From Hippasteria phrygiana (taxonomy: Eukaryota; Echinodermata; Asteroidea; Valvatida; Goniasteridae), in NCBI GenBank assembly GCA_037893225.1, contig JAZGUH010000713.1:496001-560000 (forward strand): a stretch of 64,000 bases of DNA, in the 5' to 3' direction. Of this stretch, positions 1-13,641 are shown piece after piece. Position 1 is the first letter of the stretch. Every line of letters begins with the position of its first letter. Under the pieces are notes generated by a model. The model ran no database searches. It was given only the letters and a program-made list of their open reading frames with translations, and was not told the DNA's origin. A program made the position numbers and the translations under genes.

Positions 1-2373
1 TTTCTCTGTCGAGACAACTTTTAAACACAAACTGTTTTCAGAATAATTCCGTTCATCATTACTATTTCACATGCGAATGACGATTAAATGCGGTGTATGA
101 AGCCTTTGTTTTGTTTACATAAGCACATCATAAAAAATAATTCACTCTTTTACACAAGATTGTTGCTTTTGTTGTTTAAATGCTTTGGTACACTTTCTGC
201 ACACTTGATATCTTTAACATTGTTCCTGTATTTTGTTCTGTTTTATACAATGCATATTAAAAGTACATATAGACCCTACGCGTGGAGGAAATCATAGAAC
301 AATTTTGATATACGAATATCATTCCAGATTTTTACACTTCAGTATGTCAAAAGTACAAGGTCATAGAATTGATAATAAAAGCAAAAGATCTAAACGATAG
401 GCCCACAGTCAAACCCCTTGTTCCCCAAATGTCCAGTTATCACGCATATCTCAGCCCTGTATAGCGTCTAGTAACAGGTGTAGCTCGCTGGTCCCCTGTC
501 TGTCCCCGGCGGCTCCTTTGATGTGTCAATTGGGCACCGTTGATGCTGCCTTCCCACTTAGTGTACATGCCAGCCTCGCTACGTGATGGCAGTTATTGAG
601 CTCCAACTTCGAACTCGTCACATCGAACCCTTCTTACAGTTAAACCCACGTTGATGGCAGAAGCTAATAACTATATTGCATCCTACACAAGCCAAAGTGT
701 AGGCGTATAGTCCTACGTGGACCGTGTTTCTTTTTTCACTGTTAAACTGATAGGCCAACCTATAAAAATGATGCCAGAATTTTGAAACTGTGTTGAATTG
801 TGAACATCAGCCCGCTCCCTAATGATAAATAATCTAAACCCATCTTTAAAGGCCAGTGAAATGTTTAATGCAATTACCTGCATCAAAATAACATTTTGTG
901 AGAGCGAATTTCCTTTTCATTGACAGCCTTTTAATCACATTAATTAAATGGGGTCCAGCAGAAAAATTACATATTGAATCCTACTATGCGTACTATGTCT
1001 GAAATTTTGTGCAAACGTTAAGAAAATCTTTTTAAGTAAAGGCATTATACCTGCTCAGCCAGCTGTAAAATTTTCTTGAATTTCGTTTATTTCACCTCTC
1101 CACTTAAATCACATTTTTAAAAATAATGGCAAAAACACTTTTGCAAGCGTTGAGTCCGTGTTATACCAATTAATAATATTAAATGAAAAAGGGTGAAAAT
1201 GGTGCATTTTAAGGACCCACATCTATACGCCTGCCCTGCATAGCAAGGAACACTAAACATGCCCAGCGGCCGTCTTCGACGGGTTTTGTCATTCAAATTT
1301 TGTAACAACTCAAGAACAAAATATTTACCCGTGCCTGTGCAAGGCCAACAAACTCACCCTCTAAGATAACTGCCACGCACAAGTCCATTCTAAAATATTT
1401 CATTTCTCCGTCACGTTTTACCGAATTCCCCATCCAGTTCAGATAACCATGGTTTCTGTATACCGTATATTTTCGGCAAGCTTTCTCATGGCAGTTGAAC
1501 TTCAACTTGACCCCAAAACTATCCTACTGATATGTCTACAAACCATCCAAGTGATAGCTAAATTGCCCGTAATTTAATAAACTCCCACCGCTGTGTGGTG
1601 TGTCAGCCTAGAAACTTGCCTAGAGCTAGCTAGTTTTAGCACGGGGGTACGGCAAAAAAAAAGGATATTTACAGAAGTGCATAGGGTGATCTTTCCAAAG
1701 GCTCTCGACTACTTGTGAACATTTATATGAAATAGGAGCACGTGGAAAGGTAATTTTTCATCATTAAAGGTAAATTAAATGGTAAGGACGTTATTGAATC
1801 GCGTGATATTTGTATTATAACTTGAAGTTAAAGATTAAAGGGCATTTGAGGTACGTACGTGAATGTATTTTTTCTCTCAAACAATGAAGACGTCCAGTGC
1901 GAGTAGGTCGAAACGTCGATTGATACAAAGGTATCAGAACCACTCATTATGTGCTAAGAGTTTCAATACCAAAATAAACGCAGGGATCCAAAAGTGTGCA
2001 ACTTTAGGGAGCTAGGTGTCGCTAACCACGCCCTCCCCAACCAGTAATTCTCCACCATGGGGCTGATAAGCACACAGATTTGCTTAATTAAAACAGACAT
2101 CTTCCTTAACAGAAATAGGACACCAACCAAAACTGCAGGCGATGTCTATTGCCGAAGGTCCTATTTTATGGAGATACTTAGCAAGTTGCTTAGCAGATTG
2201 TATGTTAAGCACAGATCAACTGAGGACCAGTCAAAGCAATGCACTTCCCACAACATTTGGACTGGTAACCCTTTTTTGGCTAAGCAAATCTCTTCTTGCG
2301 CCCGGCGAAATGATGTGCTCGAAGCCCCATGAATTTGGCCCGTTGTTTCAAGCCTCTGTGGTAACAGCGGACT
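1..2373. other. Non-coding stretch, no gene recognised
   Basis: Mostly AT-rich DNA with stop codons in all frames. The longest open frames are about 60-95 codons and resemble no family I know. Around 400-660 and 1,240-1,290 it is more GC-rich without an obvious exon. Around 1,890-1,915 there is a 'gtcgaaacgtcg' motif of the kind often seen at ends of retroelements in invertebrates, too short to classify. It could contain a 5' untranslated exon of the downstream spondin gene, which I cannot locate. Confidence 0.5.
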
Positions 2374-2599
2374 GGGGCCAATTTCATAAAGCTGTTAAGC
2401 ACAAACATTTGCTTAGCATGCAAATGCTTCCTTGATAAAAACTGGATTACCAACAAGATTTCCATGTGTGGAATATTGCTTTTGACTGGCATTCAGCTGT
2501 TGTTTGCTTAGCATGAAAATTACATGGACTTTTGGCTGGTAACCTGTTTTTACTAAGCAATACATTTTCATGCTAAGCAAACTCTATGAAATTGGCCCC
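2374..2599. mobile_element. Short inverted-repeat element (GGGGCCAATTTCATA family)
   Basis: The stretch begins GGGGCCAATTTCATA and ends TATGAAATTGGCCCC, so it is bounded by a perfect 15-bp inverted repeat. The triplet ACT is present on both outer sides, compatible with a 3-bp target duplication but possibly chance. The interior carries recurring phrases 'tttgcttagcatgaaaat' and 'ttttggctggtaacc'. Related, more diverged copies sit at about 14,364-14,600 and 48,218-48,414, with decayed pieces near 10,500, 24,365, 27,500 and 55,610. It has no coding capacity, so it fits a non-autonomous DNA transposon (MITE). The superfamily is not clear. Confidence 0.7.
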
Positions 2600-5038
2600 A
2601 CTGGTGGGTTTTGTGCCGTAAAGCCATTCACGAGGGGAACTCTCCTTGAGTATAATAGTGGTGGAAGCTATGACAGTTATTCTGATTGATCTTACTTGAG
2701 AGAGGGGCGGGGCTTGTTTTCACCCCTCTGTTTTCCTCTTCATCCAAGTCTTCCTGGCAAATTTTCAAAAACCAATTTAAGATATATAGTTCATCCAGAA
2801 ACAGATCAATTAGTTGTCATGGCAGCCGGACCTCAAGCCGAGTTTCTTCAAAGCGAATTCAATTCAATTATCGATATACGTGTACTATCATTTTGTTTAT
2901 TGTGATAAGATGAGTCTGTTCACGTACGCATTTAGGAACAGCCCTTGAGCAATCTGGTCCAATTGAAATCAACTTTGGCGCAGCCTATTTGAAAGACAAA
3001 ATCTTTATTTATGAGTAAGACTTTTTTGACTCAAGAGAAGACATGTGTGTTATTTTTACGGGGTGGGAATAGCTAGGACTTACGACAGCCTACGCTAGCT
3101 CTCTGCGTAAACCAGTTAATCTGAGCCAGGGGTGACGTCATCCGTAGCGGCTGTGACGACTTTGAGCGGCCTTTTGTCGGCTCTGTAGACGGGCTTGCAG
3201 CGTCGCAAGCTCCCATCCCCCTATCGCCCCGAGACACGTATCGAAATCGAAAACCCGGAGCTGCATCTTCGGATCAGCTGATTGTTCTGAGTATTAACCG
3301 TCTAGGGGAGATGTTATTTACTTCTACATGCCTCAAGGGCAGATGGGTTATTGTACGGAGGTTGTTTCCCAGTAGCCAAGAAAAAGTACATTCTGTAGAA
3401 CAGTTTAGTTTAAAACTTGAATTCTGAGTATTTGTTTTTACTAAAAGCACATTCATTTAACCGTCGTTTTTTCACCGATCGCCGTCTATCGGAAAGCTAC
3501 ATGTCTTCTTTGGAGCAATAATGGGGCTGTTTTGCAAATAGTTGTTTTTCAGGCAAAACTTTTTACTGGAATGATGCCACATTGTTCTTATCTCTTTAAA
3601 AAGAGCAAAAATGAAAATCGACGAGGAACGTGTTCTAACCCACAAATTTCAACTTCAACAGCTCAAATCGACTGTGTTTAGTTCCCTTCCAGAACTACAC
3701 AATATACCGATTCCACCTTGTCTTTACACCATTACCCTTGCCGGATTGTTCATCAGACTAAAATCCCCATTTTCGATAGATCGGGATTGTGAACATTTAG
3801 GCTTTTTACAGATTCCCTTTAAATGTCGGTGAATGTCATTTTACCGCTTTTCAGGACAATAGCGTTAATATGCTTTGCTGTGCCTGTTCTCAATCAAAAC
3901 TTGAAGACCCTGTTGATGATTACTCTTGAGATGATTTGATTACAACATTTCCGGGAACGTTCTTCATTTCTACTCATAATTGGGGTTTCTGGTTGTCCTC
4001 AACCACAGACAGCAGCGAAACCAGCTCCTCATCCCTTCCTTGAACGTAAATCCCTGGCCAGTCAAAACTTAAGAACACGAGGGACTCTCTGGTATACAGA
4101 GACAAAGGGGAACATGAATTCACCCTGATAATGCTACGGAATCACGGAAGGACCGCCCAGTCGATGGGCCTACCCACCCCGTGGGACCTTTGACGAGCCG
4201 GCAGCACCGCTGCGCAGTAATGAGCCCCTCGATTGCACGACAAATTTGTTATTATAGTAACCATATCAGCGCTCCACGGACTAGTATCAAGTCCACATGC
4301 AGGACGACGAGATGACGGGGAGGAAAAGTTCGCTACGTCCCTGGATCCTGCCGGTTGATGCGTGGTAGCCTTACGGGCCGGGGCGGCCTCTGCGGGTGGG
4401 CGGAGCAGATTCAACATAAAGCGTAGAGGCATCGGCTCTGGAACTCCAGACCAACCATCACCCTCAACCGGCAAGTCCACGTCTACAGGACCAGTTTTAC
4501 CTTGGCTTTCCAACCCAGATGTACCGTGACACCCTTTAGTTTCAACACCAGTCGGCATCAAGTCTGTGCAAGATCTGCAGTTCGTGAGACATCTTTTTAT
4601 CCCGCGAAGGCAGTCTTCAAAGTTAAGTTACGTCAGAACAGGTAGGCCTGTATGCCGTTAACTTTTCCGCTGTAGTTGGCTATTTATATTTCAAGATATT
4701 CGCCCTTGAATTTTTTAAACCTGCAAAAATTGTGTTCCTAAATATTAACACCATTTGGTATCTATAATTATTGAGCCGTTCTTTAATCTGGTGTTAATCT
4801 AAAACCAGAGTTTTGTAGTGAATGAACTGTGTCTGAATTTTATCATGAGTTGCAGTTGGGAATATTCAACTCGACTAAAAAAATTGCATTTATAAAGAAA
4901 GTCTGCAAGTGTGAGAGCTATAACTTTGTGTCAGTGGCGCCATCTTGGAGCTATTTATTTCTTAATGCAGAATTTCAGACATCTCATGAAGTCAACTGTA
5001 TGCCTTCATCTGCATTATTTGGTATCGGATTCAGTCCA

Positions 5039-5079
<41 letters not shown>

Positions 5080-6240
5080 GTCTATTAGGGCTATTTGGGA
5101 GACATTTAGTAGCATATGAATTTGTTAACCCCACTTTTGTTCACTTAATTTCACAGTTTAAATCTGGCGCGTAGAGTATAATACAGAGGTCTATGGTTAT
5201 TAAATTGGATTAACGCTGGTCCTGTGTAGCTGTGCGTTCGGCCCTGAAATGTGGCCCGGCACACTCCATTCACAAAATGGGTAAAACAAAACATCTTTGC
5301 ACGAGGGCATGCATAAACACAGGCACTGGTTTATAGCTGCAAGTAGGAAACAAAGATATAGTTAAGTTTAGTAATTGTTTAATTTTCTAAACAACACATA
5401 ATCTCAATTATTTTGGAAAAGACATACGTATGTGGGTGTACATGCATATATATACTCCCCACATACAAAATGGTACGGCCCAATAAACAAGTGTACGTTC
5501 TTTGCATCACATAATTTCTGTAGCTGCCTTGAATGAACAGTATTCAGTTCCAAATTTACATTATTTCAAAATGAAATTAACTCCTCAAAAGAACACAGTT
5601 TTAATGCCAGATAACTGATTCACAAATGGATAGTTTTTAAATGTCTTAGTTACAGTAAAATCGAAGAAAATCTGTCTTGTAAAACGGGTGATGAGCAGAG
5701 TCCAAGATCATGTAACGCGTGGTAAGCAATGGTAAATCGATGTAAGTCTCGAACAATGCCTTATCGATCGAAAGTTGTCATTGGCCACTTTTTTCTTTGT
5801 GAAAAGTACGTAGGTGTTTTTCAACCAATCATAACAGGTTTTACATGTAAGGAAAGAGGAGGATCTAAGCTATTCGATTCCGTTTAACCCCGTACGATTC
5901 GATACTCCAGTAAGGAGTTACAGTCAAAAGAGTCGACGCGAGGGCGCTCAATCGGTGCGTTTACACAGACAAATGATGAAAAGTTCACATTTTCAAAGCC
6001 GAAAGTACGTGGATTTTTTTCAAGATAAAATATATGTATATATATCATGAGAACGACAAAGAGTTAAATCGTATAGAACCGTTTAACCCGGTGAAAAAGA
6101 CCGCATGGTTATCAAACTATGACCCGAAACGTCGAAAAAAAGGGTCATTTTACGCGGATTTTCGCCCGGAAATGGGCCCCGCACAGAGGTTTGAGCTTAA
6201 GTGAACACAACAAATTCATATGTTCATAATCATCACTTAA
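2600..6240. other. Intergenic, GC-rich patches, no recognised gene
   Basis: There is a GC-rich patch at about 3,110-3,260 and another at about 4,140-4,460 with many CpG dinucleotides; either could be a promoter or an unrecognised exon. The minus-strand open frame across 4,142-4,561 (139 codons) shows no familiar domain. An ATT microsatellite lies at about 5,039-5,070. The rest is AT-rich and featureless to my reading. Confidence 0.4.
5039..5070. repeat. (ATT)n microsatellite
   Basis: About ten uninterrupted copies of the trinucleotide ATT/TTA, followed by an imperfect 'gtattattag'. A shorter, similar run at 6,478-6,496 is followed by sequence of the LINE relic, so this run may also mark an old retroelement 3' end. 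Confidence 0.85.
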
Positions 6241-6248
6241 GGAGACAA

Positions 6249-6288
6249 GGGTACTTAGGGAGACATTTTGATGTCTCCCTAAGTACCC
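6249..6288. repeat. Perfect 18-bp-arm hairpin
   Basis: GGGTACTTAGGGAGACAT (6,249-6,266) is followed by the tetranucleotide TTTG and then its exact reverse complement (6,271-6,288). The phrase 'gggagac' recurs nearby (about 5,096 and 6,450), so it probably belongs to a repeat family and not to an RNA gene. Confidence 0.75.
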
Positions 6289-6477
6289 AGCCCCCTTAAG
6301 GAGTGAGAATTTTACTGTCGGAACTGAGTTATATCGATAGAGAATGGTCCAAAACATTAGTATACCAAAATTTGTGGGGGTAGAACAGGGGATATTTGGG
6401 TTAGGTTACATCAAAGTCGGAAAAAAAGTTGTGCACAAGTCTATGGGAATGTCTCCCAACTGTCCCATCTAGGGTTA

Positions 6478-7030
6478 TTAGTATTATTATTATTACATTT
6501 CTTTACCCAGGGTGTGCCCAAACAGTTTAAAACTGGTTTCCATTGGGGCCCTGCATATTATTAGTTAAAACTGAATATTTACACATTCATACAAAATATT
6601 TAAACAAATACAATAATGTTTACACAAATATATCTATTTTCGGTTAACTTTTCAACTCTCCAGAAGCCTATTGCTGATTTACGGGATGGGCGAAAAACCC
6701 GCGAAAAAAACCTTTTAGGGTGAAAAACAAGGGGGAATTCCCATCCGGCTCCAAAGTATTTTGGCAACCAAGTTTATAACTCCGCAGATCAGCGTAAATG
6801 ACAGAAATATCACTGATAGATGGCTTTACGTAGCTCCGATTTAAAAATGTACTTAAGGAGTTTATGGTTCTCATTTGTTCAGGCAGATTATTCCATATAC
6901 TGGCACCACTAGATACCATATGGATACCATATGGTGTTAACACAACATCAATATTTCCAGTGTAGGAAAAGCTATGAATATCCAATGTTTGCACAGTGTG
7001 TGCGGAGACTTCCTCCCGTTTTAGGGCCAA
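6478..7030 (-). mobile_element. LINE (non-LTR retrotransposon) 3' relic
   Basis: The minus strand is open from 7,030 to 6,668 and encodes a stretch with the motif 'GASIWNNLPEQMR' followed by 'SLSTFLNR'. This resembles the 'GxxxWNxLP...R...SLxxFK' segment found at the extreme C-terminus of many non-LTR retrotransposon reverse-transcriptase polyproteins. Downstream on the same strand (6,640 to 6,478) comes an AT-rich 3' UTR-like segment ending in an ATT/TAA microsatellite, as seen at the 3' ends of CR1/L2-type LINEs. Only the terminal part is present and the frame drifts after the motif, so this is a dead 5'-truncated copy. The exact clade is uncertain. Confidence 0.6.
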
Positions 7031-8463
7031 AGAAGCTAATTTCGAAACGAAGAAGTTAATTTCGACTTTAAATTAATAATCTTGGAGAAAAAAATGTACG
7101 CTTGTTTTCTTTCTTTCTTTTAAAATGTAAGAAGCCTTTACTATATAGCAGGATTGAAAATGTGACCCAATTTATTCCAAATCGGGTGGGTATATTCATC
7201 TTTCACGTACATCTGCTGTGCATGGTTATTTTTCACAGCAAGAGACGAGATTCCATGGAAACCGTTTCTGCAGAAACATACATGCTGGCTGGCCATGTTC
7301 TATTTAAAGTGATCGACTTAGGAGATTGTGAAAGCCTGTGTGACGCACACTGCATCCTGCGTGCTGGGCTTTAATGTCTCAAAACTTATACGTCATGATT
7401 TTCTACGAAGCTTGGATTTGATTTGCCTCTAGGTATACCAGTTGTAGCAGCATAAATGCGCCAATGTGCACAACCTGAGATTCAGCAAGGTAAAATCCCC
7501 TTCCAAATGTCAGGCGTGATGTCTAATTATCTGATTATCCTCAATTAATAAGGCAACGCCTTGTCCGGATCAGTGACGTCAGTTTGGCAATCGAATACCT
7601 GACGCCATGTGAGCACCCTAGTCTCTTCCACCAGCAAGTATTTATTTATCTATCACTCATTCGCCTGTGTGGAGACAACGCCAGATACTGCGCATGCTTT
7701 GAATGTGTCTGTCCTCTGTTGGTGGTGTGGCTTACCGTGTGTTCCACCTATGCGTCACAGAATACATTCTATGATTATGATATTGAACCTAGACTTAGCT
7801 TGAATGTCGTTTGCGGTTAACCGGTCGAGATGCGGTCAATTTACTTTGTGTCCCTGATGACGTGAAGGCTTGAAGCCCTCCAGCCTCCTTTAAATTGAGT
7901 TATATTGCAGTGTACTATAAACGTATGCTACACCATGCACCACACGAACGATCAGCTGACGATATCGGCTTAGCATTTTTTTTAAAGAAACTTAAGGATA
8001 CTGAATCAAACATAAAATCAAATACCAACGGATATCACGCTAGGCCTATTCCACTGAAGACATATACCAACTATTGACCGAAACGTAGAGCTCATCGTCA
8101 TTCGTATAGGTTAATCGTAAGATTTGCATGTACAACCAAGTATATTATACAGTTACGGTCGAACGTACATGTATACATAAAAATTGCAATTGGAGATAAG
8201 ATATTGTAGTTTATTTTATTTCATTTTAGAACAATAAATTGTTCCTTCAATTGTTCCTATCCTTGAGCTACTAATTTTTTGGCAAGTTTTCTATATTCTC
8301 AGTATATTAATAAATTAATGTTGTATAAAGGCCTTTCCATCCCATGCATGTATAATCATTTGCAGCGTTGGAAGGGATTAGGGATTTCTTTATTGGACAG
8401 CGGTGTATGTGAACTTTCCACCGCAACTGTAGGGGTAAAACGATATTTTTTTCTGGATGCAGG
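7031..8463. other. Region upstream of the spondin gene
   Basis: No coding exon is recognised. Just before the spondin start codon, 'atatttttttctggatgcag' followed by G and ATG looks like a splice acceptor (pyrimidine run then CAG). The first coding exon is therefore probably preceded by an untranslated exon further upstream, which I could not place. No TATA box or other core promoter stands out. Confidence 0.4.
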
Positions 8464-8659
8464 ATGGCCCAGATGATCAGAATGCAGGTCCTCGGTTTGC
8501 TTCTGACTGTAGGGAGCTTCCGTGTTGTGTTCAGCGCGGTGTGTGGGGGCGAGGAGCGGGCTAACTACCGCCTGGAGTTCCAGGGTCTCTGGGGCGAGAG
8601 GTCCTTCCCCAAGAGCTTTCCCCAATACCGCAAGAATGCACAGTGGTCCACGCTCATAG
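8464..8659 (+). CDS. SPON2: Spondin-2 like protein, coding exon 1
   Basis: First of four coding exons (8,464-8,659; 14,942-15,156; 15,760-16,210; 16,766-17,055) that join in frame to 383 codons plus stop. The start ATG is followed by a hydrophobic segment (MQVLGLLLTVG..., residues about 7-25) that reads as a secretion signal. From residue about 27 (VCGGEERANYRLEFQGLWGE) the sequence matches the opening of the spondin (Spond_N) domain. The exon ends ATA-G before GTGAGT, phase 1. Spondin-2/mindin is a secreted extracellular-matrix protein; in vertebrates it binds integrins and microbial surfaces. Human SPON2 is about 330 aa, so this protein is longer, mainly because of the linker and tail in exons 3 and 4. 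An acceptor-like CAG just before the ATG suggests a 5' untranslated exon. An F-spondin identity is unlikely because there is no reeler domain and only one TSP1 repeat. Confidence 0.85.
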
Positions 8660-11639
8660 GTGAGTCACTCAAGCATAACGTCATGGATTCCTGGGGTATG
8701 CTCACACCAATGTTGTGCTAAACCTTGCATACTTTTTGTGGACCTGTGAACAAAAGATGTCGCCAGCATGGGCGGCGATTCCGGGGGACGGGGGACACGC
8801 CCCCAATATTTTTGGGGGGAGGGGACGGCTATGGCAGTGCCCCCCCCCCCCCCCATAATCACCCTTGTCATTTTATGGGTCATTGGCTTTTACATGCACC
8901 AGTATGCACCATAATACACACAGATCAGCACACATGTTCAAATATTTCCCAGGATACACGCGAGACACCGAGTACAAAATGCTTAACAATTATTATTGGT
9001 TGTGTACCGGTACTTTTCCTCCGTCCCCCTCCCCGCAAACATTGACGAGAAATCGCCGCCGCTGGTCCACAGGATGCAGGAAGAGTGAACGTTTTGTAGT
9101 CTTGTCCAAGTCCACAGAACGTTTCCCCTCTCTGAAAAAAAAAAAAAAGCTCAGAGGCATCTTGTGGTACGGATTAGGGTTATCTGTCGCAAAGGTACTT
9201 TCCATTCATTTCCCCATTTGTATTACAAATACAAGCAAAAATCATGCAACTCATGAACGTATGGGAGTGTCTGCTTGACAAACACCTGAGTTTTTGAAGT
9301 GAAAGAGTGCATGTATACGGTACTTCAAGTGTTCAAGATTTTGGGGGACAAACTGGTACTAGTGGCTATGTCTTAATGGCCACGTGCAAGTTTTCATATG
9401 CGAATGTCTACTAAATTACACATAAACGCTGACACGTGAAAGCTGGGGTGATCACTGCACTGCAGCAATGGACGTATTAGTGTGATGACATTTAGCTGAA
9501 TAATGTAGACAAGTCTGATTCCATTTAGAAATGCGACAGAATTTGAAACCATTGCAGACTCTTGTATGGTCTAATATCATTCTTGCACTGTTCAGAAAAA
9601 TACAGGAACACATTTTGATTACACATTCGAATATACCTAATAATATGCTTAGGCCTTCAACTGCATGTATTTGCACTTTCGCCTCTTTAATGTCAACCCA
9701 AAAACTAACTGCATTATTTAATCTTATTTCCTCTCCTCTCAGTAGCTGATAATCCAACCGACAAATTATCGCCGCGTATTGATTAATGTGATTTGGGCTT
9801 CTTTAATGTCAAAGTTCCCTTCTTGCGTAAATTCATTTGAAAAACATTCAGGTGGACAGCCTGCGGCTGAGAATGTCCTTTTAAGAACTTTCAACTCAAA
9901 AGTTGTCGACTGAGCTAAATAACAACCTAACTGCTACCACGTGCTCGTGCTGGCCATTCAAAAATCCCGCCATGCATTATAGGGTATAGCGTGCGAGATT
10001 TTGCGAGAATTCGGTTCCTTTTGGACTAGTGTAGGCTATAACACGAACAACGTGAGGAGCGTCCTTTTTGTTGAACTGTTTTGTTTATGGGCAGAGCTAA
10101 ACTGCACATATTGTTTTCTGTCAGAAAAAGAGGCATTTCAATTTCCAAAATATTGAAAATTTGCAATAATACTTTGTTTTCATTATTATTTTGGTCATCA
10201 ATCTTTCATGTTCTCAGGTAAACTAAACTAAAAACAAAAGTGACTTCAACTTCCGATCAATCTGTCATTTGTATTGGGTAAAGACAGACTAATGAGTCCG
10301 AGACTAGTCTAGTCAGTGTTTGGTACCAAGACGTTGCCCAATGTGATAAAAAGAGATCGTGAATGCATGATTGATGCCATGCATGTCCTTACTAATTGCA
10401 CAACTTGTATAGGGCCTACTCATTATTAAGAGCAGAGTAAAGTGGATTCTTGTACATCCAAGACATCTTTAAAAAAAAAAGTACAAGAGCCAATTTAATG
10501 GAAATGCCGTAGCAGAGAATATTGATAAGCAATGTTTATGCTAAGGAAATGTTTGCCGAGTACCAGACACATGCAATACACACCACGAGCCATTTTAGCT
10601 GGTAACCATTTTGCTAAGCAACTATTTTCTGCGCTTATGATAGCAAAATTGTATGTTTATCGACTCCAATTGGTCCTGGATTGCATATGACTTTTGTATG
10701 TTTCTATAGCCGTCAGAATCTAACCGGTGGTCCGCGTCGGGGTTCCATTAATACATTGTTAGGCACGTACCGGGTCATGTCTGGACCAAATACCGCAAAT
10801 GTACCCGAAGGATTTGCCCAGAAATACTAAAGACACTGTATGTTGCATGATGTTCCCAAACGTGTTCTACATTAGGAATAACCTGGTCCAGTGAGCATGG
10901 AAGGGGGCCCAGATCATTTCCAGTTGCGGGAAACCCGCTGCGTGTATTAATGCAAACTTGGCCTTGGGCCCATACACCAGGCACACCTTGAACCGTCACG
11001 CTGAACTTTTTCTTGTCAATGGAAAATTGATTTCCGGCTTTTGTCCCTAAAGTTCAATATGATCATTCCTGCCACAGTAGCGCTTTAATTGACCCAGTTT
11101 GCCAACTTTAATTTACCTGTGATTGATATTATTCGTGCCCCGATTACAAATTTGAAATACATTAAATCAATCACTGAGATTTTTATGTACACAAAACACA
11201 TTGAACAACATGTCAGGGTGAACTTTTGGGCATCAATCCCTAAAATATCACTATGATTTTCAATTTAATTTGCCAAATTATGAAATCTATTGAAGCCATT
11301 TGTTGTTATTTGTATACATATAGAAATAATCTCAGAGTAATTCAATGTATCATAAGTGTTTTTGACATTACGATGGGTTGGCTTTGGAAATCTTGAGCTA
11401 AGGGACTTTGGATAAGCATAAATTTTGATTCCAACTCTTGGCTATACTTCTGAACCTTCTCAGCGGTTTCTGTTCAAGATGTTTTGTTTTAGTGTGTTGT
11501 ATTGTCGAAAGACTTCCAATAAAATTTAAGAAATCGTTAAAAAGTCTTACAAATACAATACAAGAAGATTTAATGGGATTTTGTGAGTTGTTTGGTCGTG
11601 TTTTACCTCACTACTTGATGGAACACAGCCTTGTCAGAA

Positions 11640-12480
11640 ACTGTTGGCCGTTAAAACTTCATCTAATCACCACCGGGTTCATCCCCGGCCATCGCTCGCC
11701 GCCAGGAGTTACTGGCATTTGGATTGATACGGGGGAGAGTCCGCGAAGGGCAGCAGGGGGAGACACAACGCACCGCCGACATTTCAAGAGAGCCTTAGGG
11801 TGGGTGAAGCCACGGTTAGGCCCAGGCCTGTACCAGACGCTTACTCGCTAAGAAACCAGCAGAAAATGCTGGAGCATCTTCAGTAAGAGTCGTCTTGATA
11901 ACCCGAGATAATCCTTAGTTATGACAGCACTGTTGATTGCCGGTATCGCGTTAAAATCTGATTCATGAACTCGGAAATTCGTATAACCCCGATGGTACGC
12001 TATAACGAAATTAATCTGTAGATATAGTGTATTATTTTTTGTTGTTGAAGGGATCGAAACACTAATCCGGGGCTGGCCCGTCGCGCTGTGCCCTTCGCAA
12101 AGTGCAACCGATCCCAGACCTATTCTTGGGGGCGAAGTTCACGGGCTGCGCGACACTCGGGCCCGGCAGGCCAGCTAGCGCTGCTAATTGTCGGCGTAGC
12201 GCTCACAGAATCGCCGTGTTGTTCTACCCTAATTTGATCATGTCGTGCCGTCCCGACTCACTCCGGGGGAGTTCACAAAACGCCGGATGAGAGAGAGCGC
12301 ACCGTCGCGCCGCCGTACCGTCCCCGACCGGCCAAGCACGGCAGCGCCATCTAAGTCTCGTCTCGCAGGCCACCTATTCATTTCATCTTAAAACAACTCT
12401 TTGTTTAGCGAGTCCCTGTCAAAACTTTGGCCACGTCCCCCGTGACAACTGCCTTCGGGCCCACTTAACTCGCCCTCAAC
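11640..12480. other. CpG-rich stretch inside spondin intron 1
   Basis: Base composition changes abruptly from AT-rich flanks to GC-rich with many CG dinucleotides (for example 'catcgctcgccgcc' and 'caccgtcgcgccgccgtaccgtc'). Open frames of 137 and 62 codons occur on the plus strand but show no family resemblance. It may be an internal promoter or regulatory element, an exon of an unrecognised transcript, or a GC-rich repeat. Confidence 0.4.
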
Positions 12481-13641
12481 CCCTTCTTAGTCAGATAGGC
12501 GTCCGAGACAAACAATATCCGAATCCCCCGAGATATTCCGGGCAAGCTGGGAGCCCATCTCGCTCGCTGCACTTGTTCCCACTGGATGCAGACGAACGAG
12601 TAGCTTGGGTTTCTCACGTAGTCAAACATAATTAACCCCTCGGATAGGGGGAGAAAGTTTCGGTGTGTGTCGGTGTCCGGATACCGCTGCTCTCGTTGAG
12701 CGATAAGTAGGCCTACAGACGGCAGACGTTGCACAAACACCGACCGATACTCGACCAAATTTAATAGGAAAACACTCCTTTTAGGCCCACTTTGACTCGG
12801 TCTCCCAACATTCAAGCTTTTTGGGATCATATTAGCATCTGCTGCGTCTGAGGGTGGAAATTGGAAACAGATACCCAGGAAGTCGGCCAGTTAAATATGA
12901 CTGAAAGTACCTCGGTAGGTTTTGGGGGACGAGTGAAAAGAAGAAGTAATAATTGAGTTGGAACGCCATTTTAACGGGGTTGACAAAAATGCACTTTGAG
13001 GTGTAATGTTAATAGTGTACAATTTAATATTGTAAACATTTCCCCACGTGACCTATAGTAGAAAGATCAGGGCATATGGCGTAAAACTCAACTACGAAAT
13101 ATACAATAATTAATCTACACGGGTTCTGCAAGTACATCCTTGACGTGTACAAGGAAAGTACACTTCCAAAGTGCAGAGGAAAATAATGTAACTGGAAGCA
13201 GAATACACGAAAAAGAGCGACAGAAAAGCAAGGCCGGCCATAGATCGTGAGAGCTGAGACAATGCTGTTTATCTTCAAGCAAACTTGAATCCTCGAACCT
13301 GATTGGTCGATCCGTGGCAGCTGAGAGTGTGATAAAAACGCCCATATCACATGGCCCATATACACACTCCGAATTGCGCTGTTCTAATTCTGCGAATTGC
13401 GCGATACGCAAAACGCAGTGCTGCACAATTCATTGGTAATTCAAAAGCTGCGCGTTTGCGTCCCATGTGGATCGTCACGTCTTCGGCGCACACTTGTTAC
13501 GTTTTTCAGATAGCTCCCGTTTCTCCTGCAGGATAGTGCTGGCTGTTAATGATGTGTGCGTGTACGTGGTACAGGTTTCGCGCACAGCGCCGTGCGTGTT
13601 CCATCTTTACTGCGCGTCAAGTTTGCTTGAAGATAAATTCG

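Noticed and set aside
2696..2905. Plus-strand 69-codon frame with a plausible-looking middle (TNLRYIVHPETDQLVVMAAG)
   Set aside because: An acceptor-like site precedes it, but no clear donor follows and no partner exon was found. The family is unknown and the support too weak.
4142..4561. 139-codon minus-strand open frame in a GC-rich patch
   Set aside because: No domain, no homology I recognise and no splice partners. GC-rich DNA yields long frames by chance. Kept only as a GC-rich patch.
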